Assembly (NCBI RefSeq): GCF_010015475.1
Contig: NZ_SSNI01000011.1
Coordinates: 1-64,000, forward strand
DNA length: 64,000 nt
From: Pontibacter pamirensis
Lineage (GTDB): Bacteria > Bacteroidota > Bacteroidia > Cytophagales > Hymenobacteraceae
Direction: 5' to 3'
The position numbers and the translations under genes are program-made. Below, piece by piece: positions 52,901 to 61,700 of the stretch. Positions within the stretch are counted from its first letter, which is position 1. Each line of letters begins with the position of its first letter. The notes under the pieces are model-generated. The model was not told where the DNA came from. It saw nothing but the letters and a program-made list of their open reading frames with translations, and ran no database searches.

Positions 52901-54935
52901 TGTTGTTTATATAGGCAATGCCCTTGTTGGTGACTACCTGCAGCCTGCCAGAGGCAATTGTTAGTTTCGAGGCCTCATAGCCCGGCAAGTTAGAGTTGGA
53001 GGGGGTTCCGTCACCGGAGTTGCGCACACCTGAATAGGCATCCACCATTGTGAAGCCTGTGCCCGCACCATTTTTATCTGCCACTGTGCCCGCTACAGGA
53101 CCGCCGAAACTGAGGTTAAAGGGAAGCGCGACCTGCAACTGGTCGCAAGGGATGGTGCTGTAAGGGGGGCAGCCTGAGCTCGTTGTGGCACTTTGCACCG
53201 TCACCGTCACCTGGTCTTCCGCGCTCGCAATATTCTGGTCGTCGCGCACCACCAGCCCAAAAACATAATTTCCAGCCAACAGTTTACTTACCGTAGGCTT
53301 AGCAACTGTTGTGCTGCTGAAAGTGGCTGCACCCGGCCCATTAACCTGCCTCCAACTGTAGCCGCTGATCGTACCATCAGCGTCTGCCCCCGAGCCATCT
53401 AGTGATACATAGTCTGTAGGTAGTGTTATAGTCTTGTCAGGACCGGCGTTGGCAACCGGAGCCTGATTGGTTGTTGAGGTAGAGCCTTTTGCAATTACAA
53501 AGTAGTTGTTCTGTGCCCCTGCCGCCGGGCTCTGCATATTCCCTCCGAGTGTAACGGTACCGGCAGGAAAGCTCTTGCTGTAGAGATTCATATAGCTGAT
53601 CTTCGAGTCGTTGACTCCCACCCGGTCAGAGAGCTTCTGCCAACCGCTCAGCCAGGTAGGCAGTGCCGTGGCGCGCGGATCATAGGCCACGTACACAGTA
53701 GCCTCCTGACTCAAATTAAAGGAGAGCAGCGAAGAACTGTTATTGGTTTTGTCGTCATTAGCAGTCCGAATCATAGTGACACTGCTCAGTGAAGTAGGCA
53801 CGCTCGTTACCTGGAAAGTGCGATCGGTGTAGTGATATACTCCTACTGCCAAATCTGCCACAATATAACTTCTGCCACTGGTAACAGAGACATTGCTCAC
53901 CAATCCTGTTGATGATTCAGTTTGGGTAAAGTTGGCGGTAATACTTTTGTTGCTGTCCATCGTCAGCGACAGCGGGTTTGCCGTGCCACTGGCATCTCCG
54001 CTCCAGCCACTGAACTTATAGCCTGAGGCCGCCGTCGCCGTCAGGCTGACGCTGGTGCCCGAGGCGTAGCTGGTTTGATCTGGGTTTTTACTCACCCACC
54101 CGCTGCCTGTGGTGGAGACAGACAAAATATATTTTCCTGCCTCTACTGCTTTTGCAATTACAAAGTAGTTGTTCTGTGCCCCTGCCGCCGGGCTCTGCAT
54201 GTTCCCTCCGAGTGTAACGGTACCGGCAGGAAAGCTCTTGCTGTAGAGATTCATATAGCTGATCTTCGAGTCGTTGACTCCCACCCGGTCAGAGAGCTTC
54301 TGCCAACCGCTCAGCCAGGTAGGCAGTGCCGTGGCGCGCGGATCATAGGCCACGTACACAGTAGCCTCCTGACTCAAATTAAAGGAGAGCAGCGAAGAAC
54401 TGTTATTGGTTTTGTCGTCATTAGCAGTCCGAATCATAGTGACACTGCTCAGTGAAGTAGGCACGCTCGTTACCTGGAAAGTGCGATCGGTATAGTGGTT
54501 TACTCCTACCTCCAAAAGAGACAAAGTATAACTTTTACCGGTAGCAGCATTTACATTACTCACCAGTTCTGTAGATGATTGCTCCTGTAGCTTTCTTGAC
54601 GTTACCATCAGGTCAAACACCTCGTACCCCGGTGTATAAGAGCTGGCGCGAGTGTTATCCTGGTTATCGTATGAGCTTGAGCGGGTATCTGCTTTTGCGA
54701 AGACCATTCCCGGATAATGGTTACTACTAACCTTATCCAAAACAGAGCCGCTAGATGCTGGGCTATGGGAAGGTAAGACCCGTGTCTGGTTAGTGGCAAT
54801 CATGTTCCATGTTGGCAAGTTCTGCGCCACTACTGAAACCGAGACAGCGCAGATTAGCACAGCGGCCAGCAACGCATGATATGCATAAAGCGCCAGCAGT
54901 CTATAACTAGAACTGGGGTATAAATTCTTTTTCAC
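49959..54935 (-). CDS. T9SS type A multidomain protein with sugar-dehydrogenase-like and malectin domains
   Basis: A 1658-residue secreted protein. In order: signal peptide (~1-38, ending VVAQ); a beta module A with VYVAYDPRATALPTWLSGW; an InlB B-repeat-like unit (SGYKFSGWSGDASG, ~290-335); a second module A; a PKD-type domain (~495-580); a concanavalin/LamG-like lectin module (~590-830, CDQLQVALPF ... YTFDDFAV); a Big_5/SbsA-like Ig domain (~845-950); a glucose/sorbosone dehydrogenase-like beta-propeller (~963-1390, IGPDRRLYATT, SIDFGPDGAMYFM, YGHPNVLRNEY); a malectin-like domain (~1398-1558); and a type A sorting domain (~1576-1658, VYPNPSNKGKVFIEL ... GLYIIKAQ). Suggests surface binding and oxidation of carbohydrate. 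PQQ binding is not established. Confidence 0.88.
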   Translation of the reverse strand: MKKNLYPSSSYRLLALYAYHALLAAVLICAVSVSVVAQNLPTWNMIATNQTRVLPSHSPASSGSVLDKVSSNHYPGMVFAKADTRSSSYDNQDNTRASSYTPGYEVFDLMVTSRKLQEQSSTELVSNVNAATGKSYTLSLLEVGVNHYTDRTFQVTSVPTSLSSVTMIRTANDDKTNNSSSLLSFNLSQEATVYVAYDPRATALPTWLSGWQKLSDRVGVNDSKISYMNLYSKSFPAGTVTLGGNMQSPAAGAQNNYFVIAKAVEAGKYILSVSTTGSGWVSKNPDQTSYASGTSVSLTATAASGYKFSGWSGDASGTANPLSLTMDSNKSITANFTQTESSTGLVSNVSVTSGRSYIVADLAVGVYHYTDRTFQVTSVPTSLSSVTMIRTANDDKTNNSSSLLSFNLSQEATVYVAYDPRATALPTWLSGWQKLSDRVGVNDSKISYMNLYSKSFPAGTVTLGGNMQSPAAGAQNNYFVIAKGSTSTTNQAPVANAGPDKTITLPTDYVSLDGSGADADGTISGYSWRQVNGPGAATFSSTTVAKPTVSKLLAGNYVFGLVVRDDQNIASAEDQVTVTVQSATTSSGCPPYSTIPCDQLQVALPFNLSFGGPVAGTVADKNGAGTGFTMVDAYSGVRNSGDGTPSNSNLPGYEASKLTIASGRLQVVTNKGIAYINNNNQINALGVRVDSRSMLALEVKLVNPYYGTSSQQGGLWMGLNDRTFVKLVVVGNKVELRREINDGSSTSDQRTTSSISGINNALVRLRLEVDPAASMVSGFYSLNGGTEQSVGTALSISGMGLTTSTAYAGIYATHRNGTSPVTYTFDDFAVATLMPTDSLNPYVTAVRPENGATGVHLDQSVSVDLAFPSGASLDGSTVNPGTVKLYKIASGTKTEVTGTAVNSTAAGDAITLTATLALSTKYEFVISDKVKDLNGHAMLPFTSSFTTTSTAEKLPADLEGVSFTEQILIDRNFGSDGFTSLAIGPDRRLYATTSGGKIERWDIRSDGTLANHFSISPFGSSRRLIVGFRFDPAATKNDLLVWVSHSAPEFLDAPDWSSKVSKINLNNPSSPQVVDYVINLPRSIKDHSVFSIDFGPDGAMYFMQGGNSAMGAPDPSWGDRPERLLSAAVLRLDIKMAEQQTLPIDAKTEEGGNYNPYATNAPLTLYATGLRNAYDLVWHTNGQLYVPTNGSAAGGSTPALKSGTVWSNGSVYTGPDIPGMTNVRATQSDYLFRVVKGGYYGHPNVLRNEYIMNGGNPTSGVDPGEVVWTADEQAYGYPVGTPTEPNYRGWSYDFGLNKSPNGVIEYKSNAFGGRLTGKLLVCRFSGGDDLMLLEPGGTKMDIVRAIEGSLIPGLRRPYSNPLDVIEDVLTGNLYLSEYFDGNGDGQPRITLLRPSQPAIATRVNAGGPQYKDSKSLTWGADTYAKGGTNGSKSFDVQNTTDDELYLKYRFALSGAPFSYSLPVSGSGPYTVKLHFVEPYYGAPGGKTTSLAGARVFNVDVEGQRVLSNYDIYSQDGAGKAVVKTFNNVTVVDGMLDVVLSSVKDNAIISALEVVEGTVATAVGIFPDVAEDDSKLKVYPNPSNKGKVFIELNDVGDSEPVNITLQDMAGRVLLSTTVVTDEQGAASATLDFDKTIQRGLYIIKAQSSSAVWSQKLIVE
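53491..53828 (-). repeat. near-identical 338-bp copy of module A (partner 54154-54491)
   Basis: Two copies 663 bp apart inside the GSDH-domain gene differ at a single base in 338 bp, at 53538 versus 54201. Flanking codons then diverge. The homogenised segment encodes the part of module A from DRTFQV to FVIAK. Confidence 0.88.
54154..54491 (-). repeat. near-identical 338-bp copy of module A (partner 53491-53828)
   Basis: Partner copy, nearer the N-terminus of the same protein. The 663-bp spacing equals 221 codons, the same as between the two module A copies in the gene at 58782. Confidence 0.88.
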
Positions 54936-55270
54936 AATTACTTGTTTAATATAAGTGAGTCATAAACAGAAATGTAGAATAGCTATCTGAGACATAGGGT
55001 CATAAAACGACAAGAGAAGTAGGGCTTCTAAGTCAAGAGTAATATCAGGTAAATAACTATTGGAGGAAATTTTATCTAATATTTGTGATCCAAAGCTTTG
55101 TATGGTATAGTAAATATTGTTTTTTATATATAAAATTTTATATTTTATCTACAGGACGGATGTACGCATCCTTGTCCATAAAAGATGTAGCTATTCTAAT
55201 ACAGCATGTAATTCAGAAGCTAACTTGCTGTATATGAAGCAATATGTTTTATGGTTTAGGTTTTAGAACA
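54936..55270. other. intergenic AT-rich region between two T9SS genes
   Basis: About 335 bp, AT-rich around 55080-55150. No ORF or repeat was seen. It must hold the promoter of the gene at 49959-54935. Confidence 0.4.
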
Positions 55271-55312
55271 AGCCTAAGGAGCATAGCCTTTACTTACCAC
55301 GCTCCTTAGGTT
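55271..55312 (-). terminator. rho-independent terminator of the Kelch/malectin T9SS gene
   Basis: CCTAAGGAGC (55273-55282) pairs with GCTCCTTAGG (55301-55310), 10 bp with an 18-base loop, just beyond the stop codon of the minus-strand gene. Confidence 0.65.
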
Positions 55313-55319
55313 CATATAT

Positions 55320-58300
55320 TTACTTTAGAAGCAGCTTTGCACGCACCTCCCTGGTGGCACTTTGTGCTTTAATAATATACATGCCATTTGCTAAATTACT
55401 GCTGATGGACATCTCTGTATTGCTCCCCCCCTGCTGATCCGTTTTAACCGCAGTAGCTAGAATAGCTCGGCCAGCCATATCATAAAGGACTATGTTAACC
55501 CTTTCCTGCTGTTTGAAACCCTCAAGTGCCAGGTGTACCCGGTCGCCTGTACTAGGATTTGGATAAACCTGCAGCTTTAGGTTCTGGTCCCTTTCATCCT
55601 GGACTGTGCTCATAAGCATAGTTGACGTTTCATGAATAACTTCAATAGCAGAAATAATGGCATTATCCTTCACTGAGGTAAAGAGAATATTCAACATACC
55701 GTCAGTTACAGACACATCATGAAAAGTCTTTACTATAGCCTTCGCCGCACCATCCTGGGAGTAAATATCGTAGTTACTGACCACCCTTTGCCCCTCTATA
55801 TCCACATGAAATACGCGAGCACCTGCCAAACCTGTTGTTTTGCCACCAGGAGCCCCGAAAAACGGCTCTACAAAATGCAGCTTCACCGTGTAAGGTCCGG
55901 TTCCATCTACCGGCAAGTTATAATTGAAAGGTGCCCCGGATGAAGCATACCTGTATTTCAGGTAGATCTCATCATCAGTAGTGCCCGCCACATCAAAAGA
56001 CTTGGAGGAGGTTATGCCACCCGAGTAGTAAGCATCTGCATCCCAGGTTCTGGATTGCCCGTCCACATACATGAACCCTCCTGAGTTGATGAGAACAGTT
56101 GAAGATGTAGTATTCTGGTTGACTACGGAAAAACTTATTTCTAAGGCACTGCCTGCTGTTCCGCCTCCATTGGAAGAGGAATAGGGGGTTGCTTTCAGCG
56201 TGTAACTACCTGCAACTGGTGTCCAAGCACCTTTGTCCCCCATCAAGTCATAAGGAGCCACGTTCTCAGTTACCTTTTTACTTTCTGTTCCGCTTAAAGT
56301 AAAGACGACACTACCCACAGTTGCCGGACTGGTATTAGCCCGGATGTTCAGATTAGTCGTCGGTAAAGTAGCCAGGTTTAGAGTAGAACCATCCGTTAGT
56401 GTTAGTATATCTTGCTTTGTACTCGCATTGATTAATGTAAAACTCTCTACCTTCTGAGAACTTGTAAGCTGTTCGGGCACACCTTTAAAAGTAGTACTTG
56501 AGTTACTCCCACTGGTGTAATAGATAGTGCTGTTCAGGAAAGCTGAAACACCAGAATAACGTGATGAAGGTAATCCTGTAAGGTTTCTCCAAGAATTAGA
56601 GGTAGGACTGTATTCCGAAACTAAATTGGTACGCCCACTGTTGTGCACAGTTTCTCCTCCCAGGACAAGTATCCGCTCACCAATCACAATGACTGAAGAC
56701 GAGATGTGGCCGCGGCCGTTGGTTCCGGTAGGGACAGGCAAATCAGCCACCTTAGTCCAGCTATCAGTTGCTGGTTCGTAACGATGGACCTCTTTTGATG
56801 TGCTAAGATGGCTGTCGTGCCCTGTCTGCCCCCCAATAAAATAGATTTTTCCTTCAACTACGGCTGATCCGGCATGCTGTCGAGGGTTAGGTAACGCTGC
56901 CAGAGTTTTCCAGCCTGTATTTAAGTTATCCAAGTCCAACACATAATGGTTACCTAAATCTTGCGTACGCGCCTGATTTGTGCCAGCTATGTGATGTAGC
57001 TTTCCGTTTAGATATTCTAATTGCCCTGCAGAGATAGGAATGGGCAGATCAGGTAACCTGATGTAACGGTTTTCAGACACTGAATACTTCCACACCTCTT
57101 TAGTGCCGAATATTTGTCCTGCCCCTGATGAGTTGGCAGTATAGCCACCTGCAAAGTAAATGTCTGTTCCATCAGTAGCAAAGCCTGCATGCGTAACTCC
57201 TCCATAACTGGTGCCATTCATAGGTGGCATAGAAGCGATAGCAGACCAGTTGTTCGCGACAGGATCATACACATAGGCCCGGCTAGTAGGTGTACAACAT
57301 GATTTCTGACTATCAAAACCTCCAAAAGTATACAGTTTGCCATCGACTACTTCACCCTGTGCTTCACTTACACTAAAAGGTTGACTGGCAGCAGTCTCCC
57401 AGGTAATGCTGTTAAAGGCAGGTGCCGCAGTTCCAGCAGATATCGTAAAAGCAACTGTGGCCGTACCATATCCCCCCTCCACATCTGAGGCTTGTATCGT
57501 TAAAGAATAGTTTGACTGTGTATGATAATTCAGGCTTTTGGCTACTTTAATGGCACCGGTAGACGAGTTGATGGCAAAGGCACCGTTTGTATTACCAGCT
57601 GTAATAGCATACGCAACAGATTTTCCCTCCGGATCTGAGGCTGTTACAGTACCAACAGTAGTACCTATGGCAGCATGATCGGATACAGTGTAAGTATAAC
57701 TGCCAGATGTAAATACCGGCGGTTTATTTCCTGATGGGGTAGAGCCTTTTACGGAGAAGTCGTCGAAGGTGTAGGTGAGGGAACTGGTGCCATTGCGGTG
57801 AGTGGCAAAGAGGCCGGTGTAGGCCGTGGTGGAGGTAAGGCCCATGCCTGAGATGCTCAGGGCTGTGCCCACAGGCTGCTCCGCTCCCCCGTTGAGCGAG
57901 TAGAAGCCTTCCGCCGTGCTGGTGGCAGGGTCCACCGCCAGCCGAAGCCGCACCGTCGAGCTGTTGATGCCCGACACAGCGGGGGTGATGCGCTGGTCAG
58001 AGGAGGAGGAGCCGTCGTTGACCTCCCGGCGAAGCTCCACCTGGTTTCCAACCACCACCAGCTTGACGTGTGTCTTATCGTTCAGCCCAAGCCAAAGCCC
58101 CCCCTGCTGGGAGGAGGTGCCGTAGTAGGGGTTCACCAGCGTCACCTCAACCGTGAGCCTGGAGCGGGAGTCCACCCGCACACCCAGCGTGTTGAGCTGG
58201 TTGTTGTTACCCACATAAGCGATGCCCTTGTTGGTGGCTAGCTGCAGCCTGCCCCCGGTCACCGTCAGCTTCGAGGCCTCGTAGCCCGGAGCACTGGTGC

Positions 58301-58592
58301 TGGAGGGGGTGCCGTCGTCGGAGTGGCGCGTGCCGGAGTAGGCGTCCACCACCGTGAAACCCGTGCCCGCCCCATTCTTGTCGGCGATAGTGCCCGAGAC
58401 AGAGCCGCTAAAGCTAAGGCTGTAGGGCAGCGAAACCTGCAGTTGGTCGCATGCAAGGGGGCTCAAAGGTGGACAGCCCTGCGCCAGCACTAGGGGCGAG
58501 AAAATGTAAAACTGTAGAACAACAAATAACGCCCTCCATACCCAACCTACTGGAACGGATTGCTCAGAAATAGAAGTAGAGCTTTTTCTCAT
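55320..58592 (-). CDS. T9SS type A protein with lectin-like, cadherin, Kelch and malectin domains
   Basis: A 1090-residue secreted protein. Signal peptide (~1-37, ending LAQ); concanavalin-like lectin module (~40-282, CDQLQVSLPY ... YTFDDFSV); cadherin-like repeat (~285-390, VGTVTASDPEG, STGAIKVAKSLNY); Kelch-like propeller (~395-700, GKLYTFGGF, GKIYFIGGQTG, ERILVLGGE); an Ig-like segment; malectin-like domain (~834-987, PYTVKLHFVEPFFGAPGGKT); type A sorting domain (~1010-1090, VYPNPSTGDRVHLAL). The lectin module is almost the same in DNA as that of the next gene (58782). A role in carbohydrate binding at the surface is inferred from malectin and lectin folds. Confidence 0.88.
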   Translation of the reverse strand: MRKSSTSISEQSVPVGWVWRALFVVLQFYIFSPLVLAQGCPPLSPLACDQLQVSLPYSLSFSGSVSGTIADKNGAGTGFTVVDAYSGTRHSDDGTPSSTSAPGYEASKLTVTGGRLQLATNKGIAYVGNNNQLNTLGVRVDSRSRLTVEVTLVNPYYGTSSQQGGLWLGLNDKTHVKLVVVGNQVELRREVNDGSSSSDQRITPAVSGINSSTVRLRLAVDPATSTAEGFYSLNGGAEQPVGTALSISGMGLTSTTAYTGLFATHRNGTSSLTYTFDDFSVKGSTPSGNKPPVFTSGSYTYTVSDHAAIGTTVGTVTASDPEGKSVAYAITAGNTNGAFAINSSTGAIKVAKSLNYHTQSNYSLTIQASDVEGGYGTATVAFTISAGTAAPAFNSITWETAASQPFSVSEAQGEVVDGKLYTFGGFDSQKSCCTPTSRAYVYDPVANNWSAIASMPPMNGTSYGGVTHAGFATDGTDIYFAGGYTANSSGAGQIFGTKEVWKYSVSENRYIRLPDLPIPISAGQLEYLNGKLHHIAGTNQARTQDLGNHYVLDLDNLNTGWKTLAALPNPRQHAGSAVVEGKIYFIGGQTGHDSHLSTSKEVHRYEPATDSWTKVADLPVPTGTNGRGHISSSVIVIGERILVLGGETVHNSGRTNLVSEYSPTSNSWRNLTGLPSSRYSGVSAFLNSTIYYTSGSNSSTTFKGVPEQLTSSQKVESFTLINASTKQDILTLTDGSTLNLATLPTTNLNIRANTSPATVGSVVFTLSGTESKKVTENVAPYDLMGDKGAWTPVAGSYTLKATPYSSSNGGGTAGSALEISFSVVNQNTTSSTVLINSGGFMYVDGQSRTWDADAYYSGGITSSKSFDVAGTTDDEIYLKYRYASSGAPFNYNLPVDGTGPYTVKLHFVEPFFGAPGGKTTGLAGARVFHVDIEGQRVVSNYDIYSQDGAAKAIVKTFHDVSVTDGMLNILFTSVKDNAIISAIEVIHETSTMLMSTVQDERDQNLKLQVYPNPSTGDRVHLALEGFKQQERVNIVLYDMAGRAILATAVKTDQQGGSNTEMSISSNLANGMYIIKAQSATREVRAKLLLK
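57737..58495 (-). repeat. lectin-module DNA repeat, partner 62329-63075
   Basis: About 750 bp, differing from its partner at only a handful of positions, and more GC-rich than its surroundings. The genes on either side diverge sharply. It encodes the complete concanavalin-like module from the mature N-terminus to FDDFSVKGST. Confidence 0.88.
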
Positions 58593-58726
58593 AGGTAACT
58601 TAAAATAATTTTGACTTATAGAAAAGGTTTGACTGCGACATCAATTCCTGATGCAGGCTTACAACAGAAAGTAGAGCATTTCTGAAACTGCTATACAATG
58701 AGGCAATACCATCACAAGGAAATTTA

Positions 58727-58776
58727 GACAACGAGCTGAAGGGAGGCTATCACAGCACTCCCTTCAGCTCGTTGTC
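58727..58776 (-). terminator. rho-independent terminator of the 58782 T9SS gene
   Basis: A perfect 19-bp stem (58727-58745 with 58758-58776) sits 5 bp beyond the stop codon. Confidence 0.8.
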
Positions 58777-58781
58777 ATTTG

Positions 58782-61700
58782 TTATTCAATTACCAGCTTT
58801 GTTCGCACCTCACCGGACATAGCCTTTGCCTTTATGATGTAAAGACCTCGACCCAACCGTTTGTCTACTACAATCTCATTGTTGGAAGCTCCCTGCCCAT
58901 TGGCATTTACTTCAGTAGAATGAACCACTCTACCAGCAATATCATAGATGGTGACGTTTACTTTTTCCTGCTGTTTGAAGCCCTCTAATGCCACATGCAT
59001 CTTATCGCCGGTGTTAGGGTTTGGATACACCTGCATTTTCAGGCCGTCGGTAAGGATTCGCATTTCTCCTGTAGTTGATTGTGCGAGGCTTGCCCCGTAT
59101 GACGCCTGGAATATCTCGACTCCTGCGATGGCCAGACGGTTAGCTGTTGGGTTAAAATTGATGTTTAGCGTGCCATCATTTACATCTACTACAAAATCCT
59201 TCACAAGTGCCGATCTGTAGCCCACCTCGCGATAGATATCAAAGCCAGAGAGGCGTAGCGCGTTTTCCATCTTGATATTAAATACTCTGGCTCCTTCTGC
59301 CCAAAAGTAATTTTCCACAAAGTGCATTCGCACCATATAGCTACCGTTGTTTAATGGTATCGCATACCGTGTTTCAGCCAAATCACTCGAAGCCGAGAGG
59401 TATGTCTGATAAAGGACATCCTCATCTGTTGCCGCAATCGGTCCGGCAACATTCTGCTTATCTAGTCTGACAGATCCTTGCCTATAGCTCTTATCTGCCT
59501 CCCAGGTTTTACCGCTAATTGTTACACTTACATCCGCTGCCCCTTTTATACGCTTTGTTATACCAATGCTTGCGTCATTAGTATTGGCAATGCCATAAAG
59601 CGGAATACGAAGAGGAGAGTCTCCACTACTATAATGCACCAGTAAAGCAGCATTCTTAATACCGAGGCTGGCAGGTTTAAAGCTGACTGAGATACCAATG
59701 TTATTCTGTGGTGCAAGGGTTGTTGTTGACGGCATGGTTGTTGAAAACTCATTGCTATTAGGGCCTACAATCTCAACTCGATTTATGGTGATGGAAGGAT
59801 CTTTGCTGCCATCAGCGTATGTCTTACCCAAATTTTTCAGGTTAACTGTCAGGCTTTTGCTACCTCCTGTCATCACTGCACCAAATTCAACTGCTGAAGG
59901 TGCTGCCCCTAATTCAGAATAATGGATAGCTCCTGTTTCCGGCCGCACATTTTCCACATAGTACACGTTGTCCTGGTAATCATAGTTTGTAAAATCTGTA
60001 CCTAGGTAATCGGTGCCAATGATGTATGCATTTGGTATAACGTTGCCATTGGCATCCACAGCTTTCCAGATGCGCATTCCTATCTTACCCTGGTAATTAA
60101 GGGTCCTGTCTGAAAAAGCGCTGCTAACTTTAAAGCCAATGGCTCCAGTTGGGTTAAAGGTACCTGAAGAAAGCGCAGTGGTAGTGCCATTCATTTTTGG
60201 CAGCAGCGATTGGCCATATAGCCCATCATGCCTGAAAAGCATTCTATAATCAGTAGTGCCTTTGTAATACCAGTTAAAGCTTTCAGTCTGGGAGCAACAG
60301 CCGTGGTATGCCGCCATTTGAATTACAGACACAGGCTTGCTTGCATCAGCCCTCACAAAATAAGCCGATAGGATTTCATCAGAGTTAGGTATGATCGTAC
60401 TTCCTTCATTTCCTCCATCAATTGCTGTATACCCACTTTGAGTCGAAAACCCAAAGGCCTGTATTATTTCCTGTGCATAAGGTTCATTACTTGCTTCTCC
60501 CCTGTACTGCCACAATCCATGCAACTTTACTTCTTTATAAGGAACCGTAACATCATTTGATGATATGTAAAGCTTATCATTCAAAATTTTAACCCGACCA
60601 CCCAGGTCCTTTGCAATAAATTCGATCTCAGCTTCAGCGGAAGCACCTGAATTGAGGCTCAGAGGTAGTGCAGTGTTAGGGTCATATGCAACGCCGTTCA
60701 GTGAATTGATCCTCCAGGCAGTGGTGTTAGAAAACTTCAGCTCGTTTACAACCAGTGTACCTGCACCTTTATTACTGATCTTTAGCCTTACCTTATTATG
60801 ATTTTCATTATACGGTGTGTAGGTGCCATCACTATTTTTGCGCCTCCATGGAATCTGAATGAGAGAAAAGGTCAGACGATCCGGAGCCTGAAATTTATCC
60901 ATGTTTTCAACCACCATGTAAGCGTTGCTTTGCGTTGATTCGACAACACTAAACTTTGTAACATCAGTAGTAGTCTGGTTCCCATTGCCGTCGGTCGCTC
61001 TCCCGCTTATGGTATAATCTCCTATTTTGGTGATCTTGAAAGGTGCGCTATATGCAGTATAAGCACCACCGTTAAGGCTGTACTGCACAGAAGCCAGACC
61101 AGAACCGCCTTCATCTGATGCCTGTATAGAGACAGTTACTTCATTGTTGTAAACTCCAGGTGATTGAAGCGCTCCATCCAACTTCACTGCCACTGTAGGT
61201 GCAATATTATCCTCTCCGGTCTCTGTCGCTTTGGCGAACACAAAGTAGTTGGTCTGCGCGCCCGCCGCAGGGCTCTGCATATTACCTGCTAGTGTGGCAT
61301 TACCTGCTGCAAAGCCCTTGCTATAAATATCCATGTAGCTGATCGCCGCGTCGTCTACCCCCACTCTTTCTGTTAGTTTCTGCCAGCCGCTCAGCCACGT
61401 AGGCAGCACAGTGGCGCGCGGGTCATAGGCCACGTACACGGTGGCGTTCTGGCTTAGGTCGAAGGAAAGCAGTGAGGAACTGGTGTTGGTCTTGTCGTCG
61501 TTAGCCGTGCGGATAAGAGAAGCCCCGCTCACCGAGCTAGGCACGCTCGTCACCTGGTAGGTGCGGTCGGTGTAGTGCTTCACGCCCACCGCCAGGTCTG
61601 CCAGCGCGTAGCTCTTACCCGTGGTGGCCGTAACATTGCTCACCAACGCTGTGGATGTTCCCGTTTGGGTAAAGTTGGCTACAATGCTCTTGTTGCTATT

